Source of the DNA: Rhododendron vialii
Lineage: Eukaryota; Streptophyta; Magnoliopsida; Ericales; Ericaceae
DNA: 64,000 bases
NCBI RefSeq assembly: GCF_030253575.1
Contig: NC_080557.1
Location: 45,522,501 to 45,586,500 of the forward strand
Reading direction: 5' to 3'
This document shows, piece after piece, positions 25,218 through 38,400 of this stretch; positions within the stretch are counted from its first letter, which is position 1, and each line of letters starts with the position of its first letter. The translations under genes and the position numbers were made by a program. The notes under the pieces are model-generated. The model was given only the letters and a program-made list of their open reading frames with translations, made no database searches and was not told where the DNA came from.

Positions 25218-25863
25218 TGTTGCCATATTTTCTAAGCTTTATTATTATATTTCCAGTTTAAACATATTATTATTTATGATTCCTAATTAGTCTAAGTTTC
25301 CCTATTATGCGTATTTCTTTTTTATGCATCTTATAGTCTATATAAAAGCGTGCTAATTTATGGTTTGAATATAATCAATAATACATGTTTCGCTTTTCTT
25401 CACACAGTATTAGAGTAATAAGATCTAGGCTCAGTGGAATTTTCGCTCTCGACGGGCGGCCTATACTTCATTACCGTCCGCCGAGCACTCATAGTAATAT
25501 GTAACCGACTTGTACACTCAGATTTCACTTCAAATCTCTATTGTCATGGCTTCTCTGTTTTTGACTCTTTTGGCCGTTTCTCTTTCCTAGCTTCTTCTGG
25601 TTTCTCTTAGCTTAGCTTGGCATGGCTGCTTTTGGTTTATTTTGGCATTTTTAAACTCAAGTTGGTACATCTACTATGTTGCCATATTTTCTAAGCTTTA
25701 TTATTATGTCTCCAGTTTAGGGAGATTATTATTTATGTTTCCTAGTTAGTTTAGGTTTCCCTATTATTTGTATTTTCTTTTTATGCGTCTTGTAACCTAT
25801 ATAAAGGCGTGCTAGGTTTTGGTTTGAATACAATCAATAATACATCTTTCGCTTTTCTTCACA
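25218..25863 (+). mobile_element. TRIM: miniature LTR retrotransposon
   Basis: Two direct terminal repeats, both exactly 187 bp (25218-25404 and 25677-25863), start TGTTGCCATATT and end CTTTTCTTCACA, as LTRs do (TG...CA), and are roughly 85-90% alike. The 272-bp interior has no protein. Just after the left LTR comes gtattagagtaa, a likely decayed form of the initiator-Met-tRNA primer site (TGGTATCAGAG). No clear polypurine tract or target duplication is visible (tatta against tcgcc). Confidence 0.8.
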
Positions 25864-25869
25864 TCGCCT

Positions 25870-27034
25870 TTAACGAATCGAGCTTAGTCATTTACTAAAC
25901 TAGCCGAGTCACTCTTAACGAGCCGAGCTTTTGTTGAATGAGTCGGGCCGAGCTCGCGAACCGCTCAATTCGTTTATAGCCCTAATTTAGTGACTGGGCG
26001 GCTGGGCCTTGCGAGGAGATTTACACTCTAGTTCATTGTTCATGTGTTTGGAACTCATTGGACCCAACTATCTTAAAATCTGCCGATAAAATAAAAAAAA
26101 ATAAAAACTATCTTAAAATCTACTAGGTCCATTTTGACAAACAAAAAAATACCTTCTAGTAAAATGGGAGGTCGATTCTTATCGAAAAGCAAAAATTGGA
26201 TGATTTTCTACTCCTGAATAGATGTGAATTATGTACTCATTCCGTTATTCGTCTCCCTAAAAGGAGGTTATTTGTGTACTTAATTTGTCCTCTAAATGGG
26301 ACTATTACTTGGCTAAGGCAAGCGGTAGGCACCTTGTGCTCCAATGCATTTGACAGTGATTTGAATATCACTAATTACAACAAAAAGCTAATTACTTATG
26401 CCAAATATGATTGTAGACGTATAATAACCTAATGTAATTCGTCAGATACTAGTATTCTTCTCTTACCTAAAAAAAATACCCTTAAAGTTTTGAGATTGTT
26501 AGCATCCATATATATAGGTAAGGGATGTAAATGTAATTAGTCGAGTCGAGCCTAGACTTCATTTAAGTGTGTATTCGAGCTTCAAGTTCATTCCAATATT
26601 TGCTCTAGTCGAGTTTGAGCTCAACTAAATATAAATGAGACTATGAACTCGATCGAATTCTCACTTTATGGGTAGATTCATTGGATCACCAACGGTAAGA
26701 TATCAAACAAGTAGTAGTATTATTATCTACAACATACGTGGTTATATAGAATAAATAAATCTGGTAATTAAAATAATAAACACTAACACAGTGGCCTAGG
26801 GTAGATATAAGAAATATGGTCATTTCATTTAATTAGATTATGGCGATGGAACTTATGTAGGGTGAAAATTTCTTAGGGAAGGTCACATGATAATGAGATT
26901 TTGAGCTTGTATCTTACATGCAGGTATTCCGGTATGCTTTGATTTCCAATTATTTACTCTTTCCTATCTTTCCCTAATTCTTTATTGAACCAAGGCTTTC
27001 GTACTAAAAAACAACAAACATCAACTTGGAGGAC
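25870..27034. other. Gene-free repeat-derived DNA
   Basis: No coding region is supported. Degenerate gagccgag/ctcgagc-type repeats lie at 25870-25975 and 26540-26650; the rest is AT-rich and unremarkable. Confidence 0.5.
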
Positions 27035-27400
27035 TGTTAGTGGTACCGACGAGTTTTATACCGATGGGGGTATCGACGGACCTGTAAGGTTCATTACAGA
27101 TCCTACATGGATGATTCGAGCCGTTCAATAACTTAAAACAAGATTAGCGTAGGCCCAAGAAAAATCAGCTCAATTTGATGTGTAGGTACTCGATCCGATC
27201 TTCCTTTTTTCATTCAGATTACAAGATTTGAAATCTGAATGAAAATAATGGAAGATTGAACCTACCCATATCGGATTGGGCTGATTTTTCACAACTCCAC
27301 TCGATTTTTTAAAAAATTATTCAACGGCTCAAATCATCCATGTGGGACTCGTAGTAGGCCCCACGGGGACGTCGGTAGTCATTTGGTTGGTACTCTTATC
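27035..27400. mobile_element. Foldback element II (AAATCAGCTCAATT core)
   Basis: Long inverted arms: catggatgattcgagccgtt at the left and the complement of aacggctcaaatcatccatg at the right, with inverted gtaccgacg-like words further out. The core aaaatcagctcaatttgat and its inverted partner (27275-27292) match foldback I; the centre is the inverted word ttcattcagatt. Confidence 0.65.
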
Positions 27401-28069
27401 ATTTCGCATTAACTTGTATAACTACTATTTTTATAAGAATCCTATTCCTGCAAAGTTTTTGATAAATGGATGTCGGGGTCAACTTACGTGCACATAAACT
27501 AATTCTGAGATTTTGAAATTAACAACCAGACAAACTCTGCTACGGCCTTAAGGTTTGTAATGTTTCGCCTTCGTGGGATTCGAACATGCTAATGTCGTAG
27601 GAAATTTGGAAACTTTGAAGCCATTGATCTCATGCAATAATTCATCCTCTCTCCCTCCCTCCCTCCCTCCCAATCATAAGACAACAAACCCTTCTCTTGT
27701 TGAGTTGCAAAACTAATTAGAATAAGGAACATGTTGCACACAATAATGTTAAATAAATAAGGCAGAGGTGAAGAAGAGAGGAAAATAATTGTAAAGAATT
27801 AGTACTAAAGTTTATGAAGAATTATCATTTGGTAAGGAAGAGGAGCTAGCTAGGTCTTCTCGCCCACATAAAGTCTGGTCCTTGTCTGTGGGTACTCGAC
27901 AACGCGGCATACAACGGTGCGGATATTACTCTAATACTCCCACTACTAATCTGAAAATTATGAAAAAACAACCCATACATACGCTCACGTGTATAGTGAT
28001 GAAAAAACCGTTCACCGCTGGAAAAAGCCACCACAAAAATGACTATTTTGCTCAATGTTGTTGGGCTTC

Positions 28070-28300
28070 GAACGAACCGAGCTGCTCGCGAGTAGCTCAA
28101 GGCTCGGCTTGTTAAGGCATGGCAAGACTCAGATCATTTAGTGATCGATCTACTAAAGGATTCGAGTCTTGCTCGAATTTTAGGCCTGCTTATTTACGCT
28201 CGGCTTGTTTTATAAGGGCTCGTTTAATCAAGAAACCGAACTCGGCTAGCCAACCTTGAAGATAACAAAACTTGGCTCGGCTCGTTTGCGCCCCTGGCTG
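28070..28300. repeat. GAGCCGAGC-type dispersed repeat copy
   Basis: Contains aaccgagctgctcgcgag, ggctcggcttgtt and ggctcggctcgtttgcgccc, resembling the repeat around the TRIM. No coding potential. Confidence 0.5.
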
Positions 28301-28488
28301 TACGTGACCATTAGTCTCGATGTGTTTATCAATTGCACGTAAATTAAGTAGTTCGTTCATTTCTCTTCAAACAAATATGATTCGGCTAAGTCTTTGCTGA
28401 TGCCTGATTTTTTTGCATGTCTATTACTATTACTTCAAAGGGAACAAACACTCGTTTCACAGCCGCAAGCAGCGTCCCCGCTTCCATA

Positions 28489-28945
28489 AAAAAAAAAAAA
28501 AGGGGGAAGCGGAGGCGCTGCTGGGCCCAAATTCTGGGCCCACTCTGGTCTCGCTCCGATGATCGGAAGCGTTCACTTCGTAGAGCTCTTCGAGTAGAAT
28601 AGTTATGCTAAAAATCAGCTTAATTGGATATCATTAAATGTCAAATCGGAACCCATATAACTCTCGGTCCATGGGTTACAATGGATTTGATCCAGTGTTT
28701 CGGATCCAATCTTTTCAAGATTATAACTCTCGGTCCATGGGTTACAGTGGATTTGATCCAGTGTTTCAGATCTATTCTTTTCAAGATAAAAAGGTTCCAA
28801 TCAGACACTTAATGATATTCAATTAGGCTGATTTTTTGCATAGTAGTTCTACTCGACGAGCTCTACGAAGTGAACGCTTCCGATCATCGGAGCAAGACCG
28901 AAGTGGGCCCAAGGGGACAGCAGCACCCCCGCTTCCCCTTTTTTA
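28489..28945. mobile_element. Foldback element III with about 150-bp inverted arms
   Basis: Left arm about 28497-28650 and right arm about 28795-28945 are inverted copies sharing ctccgatgatcggaagcgtt, cacttcgtagagctc and the core aaaatcagcttaattggat. Between them lie two tandem copies of a 65-67-bp unit (28655-28720 and 28722-28787) containing ctcggtccatgggttaca. Flanking poly(A)/T-rich DNA hides any target duplication. The open frames here are by-products of the repeat. Confidence 0.75.
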
Positions 28946-29213
28946 TGATGTGAATTTGAGTTTGAAACTGACTCAAATTTTTATCCGAGATTCGAAATCA
29001 AAATCTTGCTTTCATTTCTATGGAGCCATCGAAAAGCGAGTAGAAAAGGAAATGCACTTTTACTAACGTTAAGCGTTATTATAAAGGGACGTAAAAGTGG
29101 AGTTAATCATGATTTACTTACTCTTCTTTTAGTTTGAATCCTCTTTTTAACTTTTACCCTAAGGTAGTAAAAGTTCATGAAGAACAGATTCTGTGATGTG
29201 TACGTTAAGGAAA

Positions 29214-29650
29214 TGGATCCTCTCTGGTCTGTGTTTTGCACTTGAAGAGACGGTCTTGATCAATACCGTTCATTTGCTGCAATTACTGATTTGGATGTAT
29301 TTTTAAGTTCTTTCCGGTAAAAAATAATGAGCAAATCCGAACAATTGATTATACCAATAGACGGTCCCGATTAAGATTGTCTCGTCTTGCAAATCCGAAC
29401 TATTGATTATACCAATACACGGATCATTTTGTTGCAATTAATGATGTGGATGTATTAATTTTTAAGCTCTTACCTGTAAGAGTTAATACTTACCGGTAAA
29501 AATTTATGAGCAAATCCGAACCATTGATTATACCAATGGACGGTCCCGATCAAGACTGTCTCGTCCATTAAATCGCCAAATCCGAACCACTGATTATACC
29601 AATATACAGTCTCGATCAAGACTGTCTTGGACTAGAGAGGATCCGGATCT
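29214..29650. mobile_element. Element with ggatcctctc ends and internal direct repeats
   Basis: Starts ggatcctctctggtc and ends gactagagaggatcc-ggatct, an inverted pair. Inside are four copies of a 35-60-bp word with caaatccgaaccattgatta (29331, 29391, 29508, 29576). The compact relative is at 30993-31212. No target duplication seen. Confidence 0.65.
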
Positions 29651-30980
29651 GTGGGCTAATGTCATCTCGTTTTCAGTACATTAATACAAGTATCTCACTC
29701 TTAGATTTGGTTGGTTAATTTTCGTTTTCAATCGGTCTCTATTTGGGATTTATTCAAGTATCTCACTCTTTCGATTTGGTTGTCTTTGTATTATGAAAGC
29801 GAAATGACCTTTGATTACTTATAAGTTACATGCAGACGATAGGAGAAGAAAGAGGGAGAAAAATATAGTGAAGTGATACTCCTATGTGAAAGTGTCACTT
29901 TCTTCACTGTTGAAATGTGTCTTTCACTCCCTTTCAAAAATCTAATGATTCATTTTCATGCAAATTAAGCAAGATTTAGAAAAAGTAGAAGTTAACATTA
30001 TGAATGGAGGACTATGGGTATTTTCTCACTTTTGGAATGATTTGGTGTCACTTCTTTATTTCAAACCAGCATAAATTACAGTTACTGCAACCAATTCCAT
30101 TTCTTCCCATTTAAGTATTAAAATGGTTCATCATATTTCGCTGTCCCGCGGGCCCGCGGCTAAATTATAGTTATTATTCTCGTTTTCAATTCTTGCTTCT
30201 ACTCTTAATCCTTGCTTTTGCAAATCTTAGTAGCTTGAGATTTCTTTCAGACGACGTTTTCATGCTCACGCCAAGCAGAATCGCATTATATATGAGTTAT
30301 CCCTAAGCAGGAACGGTTGCAGAACTTTAATTTTCGCGGTGACAAAAATGTAAGCAAATTTTTGTATAAAAAACACTATATACAATAAATATACTTACTT
30401 TGATTAAAAACTTACGGGGCTTAATATATTTTGTTTTATTGAGTTATATAATCTACTTACCGACAAATTTAAGTGAATTTTTATTAGTATACTATGGATT
30501 TATACAAATGATGCAATGCAAACAATATTAAACAAAAATCAAATTATGTCTTGAAAATATATAAAATTTTAGTACATTTTTTGAATTCATAGGGTTTGCT
30601 TGAACCCAACCCCTAAAATGCTAGTGGAACTACCCCTAGCCCCATGGCTCCACCTTATGGGCTCATCGCAAACACTAGTGTCTGTAAGCCCCGCACTTAT
30701 ATGAGTGAAATTATTTATTTGTTTGTGCATGTGTTTGTGGTTATAGAGTTATGTTGAGAGGAGCTTGGAGGGGCAACATGATCAAATTAAATAAGAAATT
30801 CGAACTTTGACTTTGAGGTATGTGGTTCCCGGTATTGGGCTCGTGTGAGGTGTAATCTTGAGACTATTGTCTGTATTCTCCCACATGAAGGATAAGGTTC
30901 CAATTAATTAAACACGTCTGCCAAATTTTCAACCAATAAACCTCTCACGAAATGTGTAATCAATAATAACTAGTGATTTC
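29651..30980. other. Gene-free AT-rich DNA
   Basis: No exon, RNA gene or clear element. Around 30310-30660 there is a stretch with gttgcagaactttaatttt and cttgaacccaacccctaaaa that resembles old transposon debris, but the ends could not be found. Confidence 0.4.
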
Positions 30981-30992
30981 GCAACGGAAATG

Positions 30993-31212
30993 GATCCTCT
31001 CCCGTCATACTTTTTGACCGTAGGAGACAGTCCACGTCGTGATCGTCCATTTGCTACAATGAATGGTTGAAATTTGTTCAAAAACTCTTTTAACTCTTCC
31101 ACGGAAGAGTTTTGAACAAATCCGAACCATTGATTATGAAATACCAATGAACGGTCGCAATGTAGACTTATCCCCTCCCGTCCAAAAGTACGACTGGAGA
31201 GGAGCCGGATCT
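30993..31212. mobile_element. 220-bp element flanked by a 12-bp direct repeat
   Basis: Ends gatcctctcccgtc and the complement of agatccggctcctctcc; carries the word caaatccgaaccattgatta of the 29214-29650 element. The identical word gcaacggaaatg flanks it at 30981-30992 and 31213-31224. Confidence 0.75.
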
Positions 31213-31224
31213 GCAACGGAAATG

Positions 31225-32498
31225 CTTATTCTTATGCCAGGTGCAGCGCTACAACTTTGTAACCACCAATGTTGCCGCGGCCTGCCTCCATCACCCTTGC
31301 TCTCCGGCCACCATAACTCTACCACCAACGCCGCATTCCACCCCTACCATCACTGTTGCTACATCACTACCATAGAACCAAAAACACCGCCCATCACCAC
31401 ACTGCATTAGCCACCACCACCTATTTCACTGAATGAATGCAATAACTAGAATGCCAAAAAAATTGCAACCTTCAGCAGCTTCAAGTGCCTATCAGTCACA
31501 ATCAAACTTGATTAAATGCATCGCTCTATCTTCAGTAAGTACCAAACCTTACCCAAATTATAAGTTGGACATCCATTTTCCAGTATGTAATATGTACAAC
31601 TTCCACAACTCTTGCAAATTGTCTTTTCTAAAACGCAGGCAACCTCTTGAGAAACAATGTGTTGCCTTACACGCATTGTAAAATACAGCGTTCAACTGGA
31701 TGCACAAACAAAATGCACTTCTTGCATTTCCTCAACATAAAAAACACGGATGTGCAAACATGTGATTCTTACATCCCTCCGTGGGTGTGGGTGGGATTTT
31801 TAGGTAAGGCACTCTGTTCTGCCCAACAGGCTTCTGAAAAATCTATGAATGATACTTTAACCGGCAATGCCGTATGATTCTTCCTTCGTGTAGCTAGCGA
31901 ATACACCTTGAAAGCTTGTATATCACCCAACATGGAACACCGAATGAAGGGGGTGAGAGAGACCCTAGTACTTGCACAAAAAAGGATTACAAAAGAATGG
32001 AAGCTGAGTCACCAAATAATCTGTTCATCTGTACCTATAACACCGGGAAAGTGCCGACAGAAATTTGCAGCTCTTGAATATTACACATCAGACACGGTTA
32101 AGGAGTTAATGGTCACACCCATCAAGCCATTGCGAGCCATGCACTCCAGTTCATGCCCCACAAAACTGCAGCCACTGGTGCCTTCCTGGAGTTGCAGCCA
32201 CAAGCAATAAACTCAGCTATGCTCACCTAGGTTGTGCTAGGGTCCTGGATTTGCAAAGGGTTTGTCAGAGGAAAGATGATGGATAAGAAAATAGATCAAG
32301 TGGACAAGAAAACTAAATTATTTGATCTCCTGCCATCATTTCCCTTACCCTTGAAAAGTTCGTCGAGAAGTACATAAGTCAAACAAAGCGCTACTGTCTA
32401 AACAATTCCAAATCAAATAAATTGAAACCAATGGTTACCTAGTATCAAAGAGCTCAGTTGAAGATTATGAGGGTTAATGGTAGTCGAGGCACTTGGAT
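31225..32498. other. Downstream region of the LETM1-like gene
   Basis: No independent gene supported; the short open frames lack family features. The right part probably includes the LETM1-like 3'UTR. Confidence 0.4.
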
Positions 32499-35400
32499 TC
32501 AGGATATTTCCTTCGCATCTTCATGGGGATTCACCTCAGTTGTTTCCAGTTCTTTCAACTTCTCAAGCTGCCTCAGGAGATATAACCTTTCTGGCCCGTA
32601 TGTGGATGGTATCTGCAAGCAGAGAAAGAAGTACCTTGTCAGTCAGGATCGAGGTCCATTTAAGCACTTACGATAACAAAAATAAATAAAGGGAAAAAAA
32701 AATCTCAGGATCCCGAGATACAGACCAGCGATGGTACATATCTCTGAATTGCTGCCAACATTGCCGCATGCCCAACTGCAGTAACCTGTTTGCACAGTTA
32801 CAACCGTTCAGAGATTGAAATTGGTTAGCAAACCAATCAAAGTGGGGGCAAAACACGGACATACTGAAGTTCGAATAGAGCGGGAGTAAGATAAAAGTAA
32901 GAGCAACATATCTTGTTGGAAAAAATTCAGATTAAGGCCACAAAAAACAGTAGTATCAATCGCATTATTTAAATCCTAGCCATGCCAGCCACTGGCTTGC
33001 AAGAGCAGAGGGCTAGGGCTGTGGGGTCTAGTGGACCCACTGGGTTGGAAAATTTTCTTATAGAAATGGGTTTCTCTCTTTTTAAAAATATCTCACATTC
33101 GACCAATGTCTGACCCCATAGGTATTAGAAATATCTTATAAACCCCATTAACATTACAATCTTTGTGCTTTTATCATTGCTCTAGGCATCTGACCAGTGA
33201 GCCCAATCAAACTTCTGGTTTAGTCAGGCAAGCCAGGTTGCTTCTATTTGCAGTCTGCTGCAGACACAACCCCATTCGTTCAAGACACTTCCTGTCTATC
33301 TGAACATTTCCTACATCAAACATGTGAATGTTTGCAAGCCAATTCACAGAGGCAAGGCAGTAATGAGTGAATTCTTTCATGATTTACTATAAAATTAGGG
33401 GAGACGAGAGCACTGGAAAAAAGAATGACAAGAAAAGCTCTTACAACTGCAGAAGGGTTCTATGACAGTGGCCCATGACAAAATAATTCCGGACAAGTGA
33501 TTAAGTACAAAAAAGAGTTATGCAGACACACAAGGAAAAAGCCAAAAGCTTCTCCAAATAGGCATGGAGTTATGTCTGCAAACGCTGCCCAGAGTTCATT
33601 GGTTAGCAGTCCTATTTATAATATGAACAAAGAGCCACTTGCTACAAATAAATCTACAGAAATCACGACATTCTCGTATACAACTGAAGTTACAAGACTA
33701 TTAGAACTCACAGGAAGGAGCATGAGGAAGCCAATAGGAACTACAGATGCCAAATCAGTTAATGTCCTTTGGAGAACTTTCTTTTCTTTATCTGTCAATT
33801 CGTCCCCTATTAAGACCCTTCTAAGCAATCCCAAAGCCGCAGCAACATCAATGGCGAGAAGCTGCGTCCCTTGCCAAACATCCTGCTTATAAACAACAGG
33901 ATGATCATCAGTTTAAGGTTTTTAACAGCAAACCACTTTCATCAGGCTGACATTATTGTCATGAGTAGTTAAATCACTTCCTCGTTTAACCCATCAATGT
34001 GATGCATACAATATGAAACATTAAATGGGAAACCATACAGGCAATATCATCTCACTTGAACCCATTAGATGTAGCGTTTAACCCGTCAATGTGATGAATA
34101 CATATGAAACATTAAACAGGCAATCATATATATTTAATAATAAGAACATTAATCTACCGGTAACTAGTGGTAAAAATTTCAGTACCGTGCTGGTTTCTTT
34201 AAGCTTATCAAATGATTTCTCAATGATGTTCCCTTTCTTCTGAACTGGGGCTAGTTGAGCACCTTCATAAGAATAATTGGAACTACGATCTTTCCATTTA
34301 ACTTCCTCCTGAAACAGGTGCATTAAATAATTAATGTAATCTAATAACAAGCCAAGTAGAATTTCAATCAGAAGCAAGAAACAAAGTTTCTAGAGCCGCC
34401 AGTTTCAAGAATGTCTTTTTTTGTGTTATTTTACCCTCTTATAGCTTAACTTTGCTATTTTTATTGTATTCATCAATGATACGTGGTTGTCAACACTAGT
34501 GTTATAAAACTGGGGCAATTCAAATGAGATCCAGACAGAATAACATATTCAGACTCGCTCCCTTTGCAGTCAATTCCTGAAACTACGGCTCCAAAAAATC
34601 GTGCAGTGGATGTGTCAGGTTCAAAAGTGTCTCCCTGAGGAGTGTAGCATATCCAGAAGTAACATAGTCAGATTTACTTTAACATAATCTCATGTTCTGG
34701 TTAAAAGACATTTTCTGGGTCCAGATTCACATGATGTCTGACTGACGGAATAAATTGACACGTGCCGACATGAGAAAAATTAAGGCACTAAATTGTCCAA
34801 ATGAAAACTGAAGGACCAAAAGGATAATTCAACACAAATCCTTACAAGGGTGTACAATATTATTTACCCAGAAGAGGCATTATGAAATCACTACATTCTT
34901 GTATCCAATCACAATTTAGGAATTCATTAGTGAAACCACAAATAAGAGTACCGGAGGAACAAAGAGAAAGGAATAAACGAAATCAAAACCTAAGGTATGA
35001 GATGTAGAACCGTGACAATATATTACATACAACCAGAGGATGATTAAGAGATCCCTTTCAAAATTATCTATACAAACAGAGAGCAATACCTCTTCATTTT
35101 CAGCTTGATCAGCACTTCTTTGGACCCTTTTCTCTAGTTCTATAAGCTCATTCCTCAAAAGTTCAAACCGTTGAATTTCATTCGACTGCAAGTCTTCTAC
35201 GCCCATACTCGATGCACTCTTTCGAAAAAGCTCATCATCCTGTTTATAGAAATTCAATTAAAAATACTTTTCAGCTCAAAGGAGCATGGCTAAGCTCTTC
35301 TCGGAGATTATTGATATCTAGAATAGCCAAGTTCGTTTTAAGCAGAAGTGCGCAATGACAAATATATCTGCAAAAACAATAAGAATACTTTGAACCGGCC

Positions 35401-38400
35401 AACCAGCTATTAAATGCCGGCGGAAAAGAAACCTTAGTACTAGGGTCAATGTTGAATTACGTATTTCCAATACTGAGGACATTGTGTTTGAAGGATATCC
35501 TTTTTACATATTTTCGGCGAAATTTTTACATTAACACCACTCAAAGTTTCATGGAGTTAACTTCGAAGGTCATAGGAAGCCAATGTGCAGCATAGCAGTA
35601 TGATAATATCATAAAACCATTCGCGGTTACCCTTCACACTGGACAGACTATTTGCATAAGAACTCCAAAGGCAAAACCTATGTTTAGCATATATAAAATG
35701 CCATGTTAAACAGTCTCTCTCCAGCAAGTCAAAATTCAAAACTATGGATGGGCGCATGGGGCAGAGATTACATTTGCATGTACTTCTCAAGATAAAAGGC
35801 AGCAGCATTGGCTTTTACTAGGATAACAAAGTTGACCAAACTTTAAATGAACTGGCTCTACATAAAAGAATCTAGTGTAAAATTGATTCAGAGGTAGGAT
35901 ACTCTAGCATTTAATCCCAGATCATACACTCTTTACATTTGAGTCAGCTCTACTGAAATAGTATCAATAAATGCAAGCAATCCCTTTTTCATTGATGCTG
36001 GACTTGAAATGGAATTGAATGTTGAAACATCAAATAAGCATTGCGATTTGCCAAAGAACACCAATCAATAAGTCAATCAGTAAAAATGTAAGGCATACAT
36101 TTCCATCTGCAGTTAATGACCCAGGATCAGACCTCCTGTTTGGAATGTGTAAAAGGAAGTTCCATAATCCTCGAGGTTTCCTGAGAAGTCAGATGAATGG
36201 TAACAACAAATAAGATGAAACAAACAAAAGAATGCAGCAGGTTTACAATCAATAAACAAGTCAATAGAAAGTGGAAGGCCTGTAAAAGTTCAAAGCAACT
36301 GGAGAAATTTCAAATACCTCTTGCTAACGTCCCTGGAACTCTTTCCATTTTCTCCTTGTTGCTGCTCACTGATGGAAGGAGGACTGGTATCATCATCTCC
36401 CTAGAAGGGTAATCAAAAGTCCGAGTTAGAAAAGGTGAAAAATGAACAATTATATCAAGACAAGAAGATGTTCCATAGCATGCATAACTTTTGAAGCTGA
36501 GAAGCAAAAGCTGCAAAACATAGCTTTGATGAGCCACAATCAAGTGTAAACAGTAAAGTTAAGAGGGCGACGTAGATAGCATTCCCAGGAAAGCATGAAC
36601 TCTCAGCTCACGGTGCTGGAAACATCACTTTTCAAGTTCGTATTCGATGATGAATTAACCCTTGTTCTGCCATCTTCAAAAAATGTATCTACAACGCTTA
36701 TGTGTGTCGCCAATCTTTGATTAGAATTCTATGATTTGAATGCTTTAATTATCACAACGCAACGGCCAAAGCAAGCAATCTTTAATGTGCTTATTAAAGA
36801 ACAGCACGAAAAAGAAACTGCAAAGCAGTTCATATAGAGATTCCCCCAAAAAATTGAAAACATCCAAAATATACCAGAAGGGAGGCTTGAGATGAAGAAT
36901 TGACCGAGAAGAAGAATGTGGCTTACAAAATGCCCCACAAGAGGGTTCCAAATATTGGCCGTTCCAGATCGCATCAGCCCATAGGCCCCATACAATGTAG
37001 TGTCACTACTGATACTTGGCCCAATACCAAAATTTAGAACCCTGCTGAACAGAGTCCCCTTTTATTTATATCACTTTCACTATCTTAAGCAAAACCCTGA
37101 TTGAGATTTATAATGAGCCCAATGAATGTCTAGATATAGAGGGCTGAAAAACTGGTGAAGGGTGATACATGAACAAGACTGGATATTTTGTACTTTGCCT
37201 CGTGTAACATGACAAAGTGCTGAAAACTACATGCAAATACAGGTTGTTCACCTCTAATTGCATTTGAATGTCCACCAGTCCCAGGACCCGAAAACAAACT
37301 ATGCCAACTTTGGACGAAGAGAAATAAAATATCAAACAAAAATTAGTCAATGCTTATTTCTGAAGCTATGAGTGTATTATAAACAAAAATTAGTCAATGC
37401 TTATTTTTGAAGCTATGAGTGTATTATAATAAGGTTATTGAAGGATGCATGACAATATCTAACAGAAACAAAAGCCCAATCAGCCAAATACTAGAATGTG
37501 AGATTTCAAGATGTGCAAAATAGAATATTTGTAACAAGTTGGTGGCTCATAAATAAGTTAGGTCAGAAGGAAACTACAGCAGTAGAACGCAGTCCCTGTC
37601 AATCAACAAATTGTCCTAGGATACAACTTATGGCGCTTAAATGAAATCCAGAAGCAGACCTGCTGAAGGGAATCTGCCTTTGCTCTAAAAGATGCCTCTA
37701 GATATTCAGCTTCTTTCTTAAGTCTCCTTATCCGCTCAAGATCAGTACAAGCAGCCTTTAAATGCTCTTTACCAGAAATAGAACTTGACACATGGAGCTC
37801 TTGAAGTAACTCCTCTAGCCTTAACAGGGCTTCTTCAACACTCTCCATTGCCTGAAGGCAAATGCCACATCCATTCAGTTGCACAACATAACAAAGGTTC
37901 ATAGAAGTCCACATATACAAAGACAAGACCATAATACTCGAAAAATAAGGAGATTGCAAAACCCTCTACCAGGGCTAAAGTGACCAAACACCATTCAAAT
38001 TGTGAAGGCCTGTTAAAACAACAATTTAAAACAATAGTCAGGTGTCCAATGAAGCAAACGATTCAAACAATTGAGTGTTCTGATGCCCTTCGCTGCAAGT
38101 TTCCAACATAATATGCCTCAAAGACGTTGAAACATGGAGTACATGATACTTTTTTACCCAGGGCACATCATCAACAAACCTCGAATGTATGTGTCTCAGT
38201 ATGAGATATAAACGAGAGTCACGAGACTGATGTGCGACGGCATGAAAAATAAGAAAAGAATTGGGAACCAAAGTCAACATACTAACATATCACACGGTCA
38301 AAAAACTTGCATAATTTCAACTAGGAGGGAAATTTCATCTAATTGTTTCTTCTTTCTTTGAAATCATAACGAAGAACAATAAGAAGAAAAAAATGATAAG

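Noticed and set aside
28615..28826. Short repeated open frames on both strands in foldback element III
   Set aside because: Explained by the tandem unit in the loop of the element.
34530..34640. Stretch in a LETM1-like intron readable as an extra exon (ag acceptor, open for about 35 codons)
   Set aside because: The neighbouring exons join in phase without it and match the family; no donor fits well. Transcript reads could reopen this.
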